DNA of 64,000 nucleotides from positions 191,699 to 255,698 of the forward strand of contig WSUB01000018.1 of assembly GCA_019633425.1 (NCBI GenBank), given 5' to 3'. The notes beneath the pieces are model-generated. The model was given only the letters and a program-made list of their open reading frames with translations, had not been told where the DNA came from and did not search any database. Shown piece after piece: positions 10,817 through 20,913 of this stretch. The DNA is from Tulasnella sp. 424 (lineage: Eukaryota; Basidiomycota; Agaricomycetes; Cantharellales; Tulasnellaceae). The translations under genes and the position numbers were made by a program. Position 1 is the stretch's first letter. The number at the start of each line of letters is the position of its first letter.

Positions 10817-11572
10817 GGCGATGTCGGCCCACTTCGTATTTTTAGGCCTCCCATGAATATCTTTTCCCTATTTATGTATTATGGACGCATGGCTGTTGTA
10901 ATAACGCTTGTATGGTTGTAACGAAAATTCCCGACTTGATGTCAATGTAACGACGTAGATTCCTCAGCGACCACGTCTGCAATTCTTGGCTTGTTGGGTT
11001 CTAGACCGGCGGTCGATCTTAAGTTCCGAGCGAAGGCCTGTGACTCTTCGGAGGACCGAGTGAACACCGCAAACTTGCGCTCGGCTTTCAAGTTCTGACC
11101 GGAACTTTCCTACGGAACTTTGACAAGACCGATTCTACCGCTTGCTCTTTCTCTTGCCAAAGCTCGGTAGCATAGTGGTAGTGGAAAGAGTACGTATGGC
11201 CCAACGATGACTACCCTTCCACGGTCTAAGCCGGACAAACCAGTGAACGCGGAGTTCATTTAAAACGCGGTCAGACTGCAAATACATCGAACAATCGCTC
11301 GCCATTGGAAGATGATATCAAGTTACTCTAGATCATGGGCTTTAGGTTTGAAGGTTATGTGCCGTTTTGGGAATAATGGGTCCTCCGACCCCAGAAAAAT
11401 CGGCACCCTCTTTCAATTCGCCGCTATTGCGGTTCGTTGTTTGCCTTTAAGGCCCAGAAGCCCTCCTCCTATCGTCTGCGGGAACTCATACTTAAAGGCG
11501 AACCTCTTCGTCCCCCCTCATCATCCTCTCCTCATCCTTGTACCTACATCTCGACTCGAACCTGAACGCATC
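10817..11572. repeat. Spacer type B, copy 2 (with promoter of unit 4)
   Basis: Closely matches 4,672-5,401 over its whole length, including gcccaacgatgactacccttcc and the leader ending tgaacgcatc directly before the ATG of unit 4. Confidence 0.7.
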
Positions 11573-13948
11573 ATGTCGACGTCTCGCAAGGGGCAACAGA
11601 GAGCCGGTGGCGCTGCCAGTGGGGGATTGTGGAGTGGCATTGGTCGGGGTATTGGTCAGATGTTAGAACCTGAGAACAGCACGAACAATGCCGCTGGCGG
11701 AAGTGTAGAGGAACCGCCACAACCTTTGCCCGGGTTGGTGGAGTTGGTTGAGATTCTCGATATCATGGGCGCTGCCCCTCCTGGAGTACGACCCCCAATA
11801 AATCAAGAACTGATCGAAAGGATCAAGAGCTCTCCGTTGCAACCCGTGACCAAATTATTACGACCAATTTGGCTAAAGCTCGGTTCGCCCGAAAACCCAG
11901 CGGAGCAGCCACCACGGCCAGAAGCCAACCAACCCTCTCAGCCAACATCCACTCCTGGGCCCGATCCTTCGTCAACCCAGCAACCAACACCTCCTGAGGT
12001 CACTCCCAATGGAACCGAAATCAAGCATATAGAGGCTGGTCTGCAGTCGTTGTCGTCGAAGTTGGATTCTGTTACTCGGGCGGTAGGGGTATGTCGACCT
12101 TTTCTCTTTCCAACTTTTGATCCAAAACGTGTAGCTTGAACTCGGTTCTTTCAGGATGTAGCAACGAATAGTGCTATGGCTGGTAATTTCAAGATGTTAG
12201 AAGATAACCTGCGTAAGGTGGATTCTGAAACTGTACGGATATCCTACTTGCGTGCACGAAGCGCTTTGCTAACGAGAATCGGGTTTAGCGTGACGCAGTC
12301 AACACGTCCTTCACTACTTCCAAAAGGCAATTCGAAGCTGTAGATACCAAGGTACGTTACAACGAGTAGCTCCATCAGGGCAAATGACTCAGAGACCCGT
12401 CAGGTTTCTGAAATGTCTGCCAAATTGCATCCGGCTTTGCACGAAATCTCGCAAGGCATCAATAAATTACAAGTTGGTCTCCTGGGCGACGTTAGAGCCG
12501 AGAAAACGCGTCTCCAAACGAGAGTCAATGATCTGGAGAAGGAGGTCAAGGATCTTCAACAGGTTATTGATGCCACGCGAACGGAGTTGTTGCCTGTAGA
12601 GGCGGCATCTAAGGTATGGGGAAAGAAACGTCGTGCAGCTTGATATTAATGTATACGCTACTTTTAGATCGCGCTTCAAGGGTCGTTGTCCGAAGAAGCT
12701 GACAAGCCAAGCACTCGCACGGCAGCAGGCAACAACCCGGCCGCGGCCCCGCCCAATGTCGTGCAAACGGCCAAGAGAGTACGGGCCAATGTGAGAGACT
12801 AATTACCTCTTTGTCGCCACCCTCCGGAGATCTAAATGGGCTCGGATTTCAAGACGTTAGGACTCATCGCTAAGTGCCGGGCGCTGTTCGCTTTCATCAA
12901 CCGTGACCCTACAACAGGTACGACGACACGGACCGGTCCTCTTCCCTCCACCTTTCTGACGCAAAAATCCGACCTAGGTTCAAATGTTCCCGATCTTGGG
13001 ACGGAAGGTGAATGGGCCCGATGTGCCGACCATCTCAAAGTAAGTGCAAGCTACGCCAATCCACGGACTTCTTCTCACCCCAAGTCTCGACAAGACATCC
13101 AACACCAGGCTCTGTAGTGCCATTGAGGAGAAGGAAGAGTCCGCCCAAAAACTGCAGTTCGTCGGGTTCGTTGTGGATCAAATCCGGAAGGGACGTTACA
13201 CCGAGGAGGAATGGAAGAACGATCTCAATGGCAAAAGTTTCGTTACCTTGATAGAGAAGTCGCCCGTATGTAAAAGGTGTAGGAGATGGGTTTCCCCGGC
13301 TAACGGTAGCTCTTCTTTTGATAGGATGGGTTTTCAAGTATTCAACTGTTGGCGGAAGATATATCTCGCCTTACCTCAGCTGCGAAGGCCGCGCCGGTTG
13401 CGCCGGTGACTCCTCCGGCCACTCCCGCCTCCAATACTTTCGCCTCTCAGACTTCCACTACGCCTTTGGTTAACAATGCCTCTGCAGACACTGGAGCTTC
13501 AACGGCCAAACCTAATCCCGGAGGTACAAAAGGTCGGGAGAAAGGCCAACCTTCAAACAACCAACCTCCCGCCACCCCGGGTTCTAGGACTCCTACGAGC
13601 TTCAAGCCCCATACAGGCTCTAGGGGTGCTATACCCAGGGTTACTGCTACAAACTCCCAAGCCCCTGCTGAACCTGAGGAACCTGTGGAACCAGAATTTA
13701 CTCCGGGCACTTCTACGCCTGTCGTAACCGCCCCTACCTCTCCGGCGATCGATACCGTTCGTCCCCCTACGAAGCACCATTCGGAAATCCGGTAAGTGGC
13801 TTAGCCCACTTGAGACTATTTTTGCCTAACACTAATGTTGAACTTTTTATGCAGGCCTGCTCCGACGAAAAAATCCTCTTCGTATTTGAGATCCAGATCG
13901 GAGTTCAAACGCAGGCCGGTGTCCGGCTGGGGACTTCTTGTAAGATGA
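11573..13948 (+). CDS. Array unit 4, full-length tandem-family protein (615 aa)
   Basis: Ten exons: 11573-12088, 12155-12232, 12289-12351, 12404-12613, 12668-12790, 12854-12917, 12978-13039, 13095-13265, 13325-13791 and 13855-13948. The domain order is that of unit 3. The N-terminal domain lies at about residues 53-105 (PGLVELVEILDIMGAAPPG), followed by a PSQPTSTPGPDPSSTQQPT linker, a coiled coil (LQTRVNDLEKEVKDLQQVI), LIAKCRALFAFI, QFVGFVVDQIRKGRYTEEEW, DGFSSIQLLAEDISRL, an Ala/Pro/Thr-rich tail and a last exon ending SGWGLLVR. Best template for the family. Promoter and start are nearly identical to those of unit 2. Function unknown. Confidence 0.78.
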
Positions 13949-14985
13949 GGCAAGGACGGCCCACTTCGCATTTTTAGGGCCACCATGAATATATTTTCCT
14001 TATTTATGTACTATGGAAGCATGTCTGTTGTACCAACGCCTGTATAGTAGTAACGAATCCCCGACTTGATATCAATGCGTAGCGACGTAGATTCCTTGGC
14101 AACCGCGTTTGCAATTGTTGGCTTGTTGAGTTCTAGACCGGTGGCCGATATTCCGAGCGATTAGGGGGAATACTAGGCCTGTAGTTCTTCGGAGTATCGG
14201 GTGAATACCGCGAACTTGTGCTCGGCTTTCTGGCCGGAACATTCCTACGGAACTTGACGAGACCGATTCTACCGCTTGCTCATTCTATCGCCAAAGCTCG
14301 GTAGCATACAGCGATAGTGGCAAAAGTATGGCCCAACGACGATGCCCTTCCGTGGTTTAAGTGGGACGAATCAATTCAATCCTTACGACGGGCCTCACGG
14401 CGTTAGCGGAAAGTCGTAATCATTGGGTTGTTCTCGCCACTTACCTCGCTTCGCTGCACTCCACCGAGCTACCATCGCATTGCCGGCCCGTTGCGTCGGG
14501 ACATTGCCGTACTTCACAAGAGTTACCCGGAAACAAGCAACCGACACGAAAGTTTTCATGGGCGAAGGGAGAGACTTTGATGACTGCATCCAGCTGCGTC
14601 CTCTTTTGGGCATTTCCGTACCGCCATGAATTTGCAAATCTGTTTATCTCTTGCTTCTTCAAACTCTCTCACAACAAACAATTCTTACCCACACCTCAGG
14701 CCTTAGAAATCGCCTCCTTTTTGTAGAGATAATGTGGTGCTGTACACTTGCTCACTTTACGCGGGAAGGTTGAACCACACGGTGCATCCGCTTTTGGCTC
14801 GTCTTGGTCCTCCCGCCTCCCGAAGAAACTTCCATATTCCCTCCCGCTCTCAAGGTTCCACTTGCACATAAACAACCCCTCGGTCCTCCTCCTATCTTTT
14901 CAACGTATATCAAGAGCCTTTCCGTTTGACCCATCGCTGTCCTCCCCTCTCTCAAGTACTTCTCCTATCTCAGCCGAGAGTCACC
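13949..14985. other. Intergenic: spacer B remnant, then unique promoter of unit 5
   Basis: To about 14,370 this is a third, more diverged copy of spacer B (ggcccacttcgcattttt, cccgacttgatatcaatg, cggtagcatac). From there to 14,985 it is unique. The final 100 nt are pyrimidine-rich (gtcctcccctctctcaag), a common 5' leader pattern in fungi. I see no coding sequence. Confidence 0.5.
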
Positions 14986-17900
14986 ATGGGGAAAAAGCCC
15001 GGGAAAAAGCCCACCGGCAGACCGCCTCAAGTGCAAGCACCAAAGAAAGGCCCGAACAACGTGAACAGCTCAAAAACGCCAGCACAACAGAATACCGCGC
15101 AAGCTGTCGAACCGAACAATGATGATGAGCAAAGTGAAGCGGAGAATGGCCCTGATGCAGATGTTCCTGGGTCCAGTGGAGCGGAAGCGAAATCGGCCCA
15201 ACTTGGAGATCAAACGAAAGAAGAACCAAAGAGCTCAGGAACGCTAGAGGAACTGAAGACCGGGCAAGATGTCGGACAGGAAACTGGTGACGAGCCGAGT
15301 GAAGTGGAGAATGTCCTTGAGGCAAAGGTTAATAATGCCAGTGGAGCGGAAGCGAATGGCGCCGGTGCGGGCGAAGGGAACTTGGGTGCTGGTCCTGCCG
15401 AAGGGGGCGATAATGCCGAGGAGAAAGCGGGAGTCAACAGCAAGGAGAATGGCGCCGGTGTGGGCGAAGGGAACTTGGGTGCTGGTCCCACCGAAGGGGG
15501 CGATAATGCCAAGGAGAAAGCGGGAGTCAACAGCAAGGAGAATGGCGCCGGTGTGGGCAAAGGGAACTTGGGTGCTGGTCCTGGCGAAGGGGACGATAAT
15601 GCCGAGAAGAAAGCGGGAGTCAGTAGCAGGGAGAATGGCGCCGGTACGGGCGAAGGTGCTGGTCCCGGCGAAGGGGACGATGATGCCAAGGAGAAAGCGA
15701 GAGTCATCAGCAAGGACACAGCAAACGATACCCAACCGTCCAGCACGGACAATACAGCTACTGCCCACGTGGAAGGACTGGCGGAATTGATTCAAGTTAT
15801 CCAAGCCTTGGGCTCCGCCACCGATGCCGACACGCCACGAGTTAAAGGAGAGCTCGTCGAAAAGCTCAAACTATCACCATTATATCCAGCATATCAAGTC
15901 TTACACTATTCTTGGCAGAATATGGTTGCGCGCATGTCGGCAATGCAGTCTGGGCGTAGACCTCTTCCTTCGCCCCCGCTCACGCCAAAGGAGATGTCAA
16001 ATAAATCCTCCTCAGACCCACAGCACCAACCTCGAAACGCCTCTTCTCCTCCTCGGAAGTTCGTCGACAGTCAAACACAGACTACCTCTTCTCCTCGGAA
16101 GTTCGTTGACAACCAAACACAGACCACACCTCCCGAAACCGCCGTTTCGATCAAGCCAACGCAAGTGGTCCAACCTCGAAACGCCTCTCCTCCTCCTCGG
16201 AAGCTCGTTGACCACCAAACACAGACCACCCCTCCCGAAACCGCCGTTTCGATCAAGCCAACGCAAGTGGTTCAACCTCGAAACGCCCCTTCTCCTCGGC
16301 AGCTCGTTGAGAAGCAAACACAGACCACACCTCCCCGAACCGCCGTTTCGATCCAGCCAACGCAAGTGGCCCCCCCTTCGAACAGCAAGGAGCTAAAAGC
16401 TCTCGAAGCCGAAATCACTTCCATATCATCGAAAATCGACGCCATGTCTCAGAAGATGTCTGTTAGTATTACTTTTGCTTCTGTTTCCCTTTCGACTTGG
16501 GCACTGACCCGTATTCCCCTCCAGAAACTGGCAAGCAGGGAGGACGTCACGAAGGGCCTCGGAGTAGTGGATAATAGGATAGGTCAAGCTGGATCTCAAA
16601 CTGTACGGCCTCCGTTTTCTTCATGCGAGTAGTCCTGACACATCTGTCTCAGATCGAGCAGGTCAAGGCGTCGACGGGAGCGACCAAGACTCAGGTCGAC
16701 AAAGTTGACAACACCGTACGTTCCCTAACATCACTTCGCTCTCGCCGTTGATGCTTACAACCCTCGACCAGGTCTCTCAACTTGCTACGAAGCTAGACTC
16801 CGGCGTTTCGAGCCTACACCAAGGGCTCAAGCAACTGCAAGATTCCCTTGCGAAGAGGCCCGCTGCCCCCATGACCCGACCGGAACCTAAACCTGAAAAT
16901 CCTCCGCCGGAATCTAAACCTGTAGCCCCTCGACCGGAATCAAAACCTGAAAACCCTCGACCGGAATCTAAACCTGTAAACCCTCGACCGGAATACAAAC
17001 CTGACCTGAAAATAGGCGAACTCGAGACCCAGGTCAAGAAGCTCCACCAAGTTCTCGACTTGACGAGGGCTGAGCTGTTACAGGCCGACATCGCTTTCAA
17101 GGTCAGACCTTTCCGCGCTGTGCGATGTTCAGCTACTCATACTTTCACCAGATCGCTCTCGAGGGTGACTTGTACGAAGAAGCGGACCCGACAGTTACTG
17201 GTACCGACTCCACAAGCGGGATGGATAGCGGCCGTGACACTCTTCAGATTGCGAGAGGAATACGAACCAGAGTAAGTAGCTTTACGTTCTTCCAGCTGTT
17301 TATAGTGCTTAATAGTAACCGGTTTATTTAGACTCTTCGTTTGATCGCAAGATGCCGAAGTTTGTTTAGCTTGATTGTTGGTGGCTCAGCAGGTTCGTTC
17401 TGGGAGAAGAGTCTGGGCTTTCATACGTCACTTATGTTATACGCCTCTCAGATGCCAACCTCGCGATTATGGAGGGTGAATGGGGTCGATGTGTTGACCA
17501 CCTTCAGGTCCGTTGATAAGCGGAGACTGTGATCGTGGCGGTCCCCTTTCTAATACTCACTCACAATAGGCCCGAGACCGGGTAGTTCGCAAGGCTATCG
17601 GAGAGAAGAACGAAGCTTTCCGGGAATTACAATGCTTCCGTTTCCTCGTCGATCAAATACGACGGGGCTTCTATAACCGATCGGAATGGAAACTTGCCCT
17701 AAACGCCGCCGGTCAGAATTTTACGGATTTGATGGAACCGACGAATGTAAGTCAAAGCAGAATAGGCCTTTTATTCTGTCTTACGCGATTTTGCTCCCGC
17801 TAGGACGGGTTCTCCGGCATTCAGCTATTGGCGCAGGAGATGTATCGCCTGCAACACTCTCCGTAAGTCTCATTGGTGGAAACCTCCTTGAACGACTCTC

Positions 17901-18015
17901 AAACCTGAAGTTCCCTAGTTCTAGGCCAAGGAAGGCGTCCACTTCCTCTTCGAATCCTAGGTATGGAGAAAGCAGAAGCATACGCTCGCCAGGATGGGCT
18001 CTCCTTTCTACTTAG
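14986..18015 (+). CDS. Array unit 5, diverged repeat-expanded tandem-family protein (838 aa)
   Basis: Ten exons: 14986-16461, 16525-16602, 16653-16715, 16772-17101, 17152-17271, 17332-17392, 17452-17507, 17570-17746, 17804-17862 and 17919-18015. The 78- and 63-nt exons are kept exactly. The usual 210-nt exon is 330 nt because PESKP-type repeats were inserted. A Lys/Pro-rich start and four 31-residue Gly/Ala/Glu repeats precede the family N-terminal domain (EGLAELIQVIQALG). A Pro-rich block with repeated QTQTTPP follows. Later segments are LIARCRSLFSLI, EGEWGRCVDHLQ, CFRFLVDQIRRGFYNRSEW, DGFSGIQLLAQEMYRL and a basic end RSPGWALLST. Function unknown. Confidence 0.72.
15355..15711 (+). repeat. 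93-bp coding tandem repeat, four copies
   Basis: Copies start at 15,355, 15,448, 15,541 and 15,634. The first three are 93 bp and the last is shorter. Each encodes a segment like NGAG.GEGNLGAGP.EGGDN followed by A.EKAGVNSKE. Copies two and three are nearly identical, so the array probably changes length by slippage or unequal exchange. It keeps frame. Confidence 0.85.
16030..16375 (+). repeat. Pro/Gln/Thr-rich coding repeat block in unit 5
   Basis: Three to four copies, about 90-100 bp each, encoding PRNAS, PPRKFVD or RKLVDH, QTQTTPP and ETAVSIKPTQV in that order. They lie inside exon 1 of unit 5, between the N-terminal domain and the coiled-coil core. Confidence 0.8.
16873..17010 (+). repeat. 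PESKP coding repeat inserted in the coiled-coil exon
   Basis: Four to five copies of a roughly 30-bp unit, cct(c)gaccggaatctaaacctg, encoding PRPESKPEN or PRPESKPV. It accounts for the extra 120 nt of this exon relative to the 210 nt found in the other units. Confidence 0.8.
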
Positions 18016-18713
18016 GCTATCATTAACTTTCACCTATTCCCCGTTTTCTTGGAGCGTCATAGAGCCTTATGAGCGTTTACCGTTATAAACCCCCCTGTAT
18101 CCTGAAGTATGTAGCAATATGCTTTCTTGAACCTTAGAGTAAACGGAGGACCTCGACGACAGCATTCGAGCCTTTTTCGTGAAGTAGAAGATAGGGGCTG
18201 GCTCATGAGAATTCTCAGGAACCGTCCTTTCTTCCCCGACGATTACCTCCTCAAGCAGCACTCCCCGAAGCTTACCGCTTTCGTGGAGCCATAGTCTCGG
18301 GTTTCGCCTCAGATCTATCTTTCCTAACAGCCTGGTCTGAGCTTGAATGCTATGCGTTTTGTGGCACTGGACAGCGATGAGCATGGTGAAGCAAAGCCCT
18401 GGGGGCTGCCCATGCTAATGCAGAACACCGGTCAATTCCACTGGTAGCGGAAAAATTTCCCACCCGAACGGCTTTGGGAAAGTTTAACTCGCGCTACCCC
18501 ACAACACGGCCGATTTTAGAAAATCTTGGACCTTCCGCCCCCGCTCATCCCCTCCTTCGCAAACGATGTGTACGTACGTACAGCCGAGCCCGACAGTCCT
18601 CCTCCTATGCATAGGGGAAGCCGAAAGCATCTGGGTATATTGTTCTGGCACGATAAGTAGCCTTGTCGCTCCATACACGGATCGGATCCTCATTCCGCCC
18701 TCTCGTCACCGCC
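18016..18713. other. Intergenic between units 5 and 6
   Basis: Unique sequence. It resembles neither spacer A nor spacer B, in line with units 5 and 6 being the oldest members. I see no convincing coding region. The last 100 nt before 18,714 are the likely promoter and leader of unit 6. Confidence 0.4.
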
Positions 18714-20548
18714 ATGTCCGGGCCCGCTGACAACAACAAGAACACAGGCAAGAAGCCCGTGAACCTTACAATCAACCAAAACCCTGGAAGTAACCGGCAG
18801 GGGAGCTCCGATAAAACAGTCCCCGGACTTGCCGAGCTACTCTCGGTCATCGAAACAATCGCGGCTACACCGGTCGGCAGAAGTCCCGTGATTGGGGATG
18901 ATCTTATTAACAGGCTGAGAGGTACACCTCTCTATGCGGCATACACTGCGCTCCAACCGGTCATGATGAAAATTCTGGTCTCGGAAACGACGGTCGAAGC
19001 TCGGTCACCGTGGAAGTTGATGCGCGACCAGGAAGATATTCCCCAGCTCAAAGCCCTCGAGACGGGAATCAAAGCAGTATCCAAATCTGTGGATGGGATA
19101 TCCAAGGTGAAGATTCCGAGTGAATTTGTTTAAATTCTCTCTGATAAAAGATGTCCTATAGAGCGTGGCCAAGGATGACGACGTTGCGTCGGGATTTAGT
19201 ACCCTCGCAGAGAAAGGGGGCGCCAACCGAGATATGGTGGTAAGTAAGGGTGGAGTGAGTAAAGAATCCTCGAATTGATCCGCCTTTACTCCAGTTAGGA
19301 GCTGTTAAGACATCTACGACTGAGATCAAAGGTCGTGTCCAAAGTCTGCAAGACGACGTACGTCGGTGTCAACGTCGGTGTCTTTGTCTCACTGGCGAAT
19401 AATCTTTAATTGGTATAGGTTGAAAAAATAACCGGAAGTATTGAATCTGAAATTGGAGATTTGAAGAACCGGTTTGAACGACTGCAGAAGAGCTTGGTTG
19501 ATGACGCTAGAGAGCCCATCAAGGCCCTCCAAGCACGAGTCACGGAGTTGGAAGCTCGAAACCGAGAGCTTAAACGTGTCGTAGAGATGACTTCGTCTAC
19601 TCTCCTGCCTCTGGAAGACATACTCGAGGTGAGTGACGCCTGATATTCCAGTTGACAGCAAAGCCTAACTGTCCGAATTGCTTCTAGACGGCCGTCAACG
19701 GCGAATTCGGTGATCGGTCAGGATCAACAACAAACTCCGCCAGTCAGGGAATTCGTCCAGCGCAGAAGGTTGCTGATGTTACCGCACTAGTTCAGGGTGT
19801 AAGGGACAGGGTACGCCGCTGGAAGCTCTCCCAACCTACTGGCAACTCAGCGGTGCCGGACTTCTTCAGGTTCTTCAGCTATGTTTCCAATGCAAAGCGA
19901 TATTTTCCGTCATATTTCCGGATTCTGTCCCCGGTAGGCATATGCATCTCTCTTCAAGACAAGATAGTAAATTGATTGGATTTATTATTTCATTCCCGAC
20001 AGAAATCCAGGAGCTTGAAAGCGATTTTGAGGGAAGGTGGCCGGAGGCGATGGATGCCATATCTGTGAGTGGCCGAAAATAGAGAATAACTCATTATTGC
20101 CTAAGACTTCAACTCTCGAGAAGGATCTTCGCTCCGAGGTCCGTTCCACAGCTCAAAGAGCGGCTCAGCGCAAACAGCACCTTCAGTTCTTTGGATTTAT
20201 CACAGAGCAAATCCGCCTAGGCCGTTATTTCCCCAGTCAATGGGCGGAAGAGCTAAAAGGGCTGCGTTCCGAAGAATTTATGAGTCGACATTTTGTGAGT
20301 GAGCTGTCCATCTATAGGTCCACCATTCCAACCTTGTTTTCGGCCAGGATGGATTCGCGTCGATTAAAGCCCTGGGGGAAGATATCCACCGACTCCGGAA
20401 GAGCTATAAAATGTGAGGGATTACTAGTGGTACTACTTTGATCATTCCACGCTAACATGCTGGATCAAGTTTGAAGAAATACCTTCCTCCTCTGAGCCGT
20501 ACGGCGGCGGCTTCAGGAGGCGGTTGGGCACCCTTCGACACTATTTGA
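18714..20548 (+). CDS. Array unit 6, most diverged tandem-family protein
   Basis: Exons deduced by matching lengths to the other units: 18714-19106, 19162-19239 (78), 19295-19357 (63), 19419-19628 (210), 19688-19810, 19870-19933 (64), 20003-20064 (62), 20124-20294 (171), 20348-20412 and 20497-20548. Segments: PGLAELLSVIETIA, a coiled coil with LQARVTELEARNRELKRVV, FEGRWPEAMDAIS (compare FEEHWAEAMESV in unit 0), LQFFGFITEQIRLGRYF, DGFASIKALGEDIHRLRKS and an end SGGGWAPFDTI. It lacks a Pro-rich linker. If the donor at 20,413 is not used, the protein stops at 20,416. Function unknown. Confidence 0.65.
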
Positions 20549-20913
20549 GCAGTAGCAAATCTACCTGACATCTGGGTACTCTTTTCTTGTATTTATTTGT
20601 TATCCTCTCTCCCTCCTTGTATGAGTGTAATAGTATTCCTGCATCTTTAGTGAATACTTGAGAAGGTCTCCGTCGTGAGAATGTCGAGTTCGATTCGGCG
20701 TTTTTCGCATCGTCTAATCCCACCACGTTCATAGGCTCGCTCACATCTCAACGCTCACTTGTGATCACAGTGATATCCTTCGCCTCTAGTCTGAAGAGGG
20801 AGGTTGATGAGATCATAATTCCAAGTGAAAGCGAATGGTAATGCGTATTCCTCCATAGTCCAAGAGATTGCGATACTGACCAGACGCGTCCAATTGGCAG
20901 AATCTGAGCCCCG

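Noticed and set aside
15210..15804. Two long minus-strand frames over the unit 5 repeats
   Set aside because: Opposite-strand readings of the 93-bp repeat. No start context, no family, and the plus frame continues into conserved exons.
1..20550. Idea that the array is a mating-type or homeodomain locus
   Set aside because: No homeodomain (WF.N.R) motif, no MIP-like neighbour, no pheromone CAAX peptide or seven-helix receptor seen.
1..20550. Idea that the array is a retrotransposon or satellite
   Set aside because: No reverse transcriptase, integrase, LTR or target-site duplication. Units are spliced genes with conserved frames.
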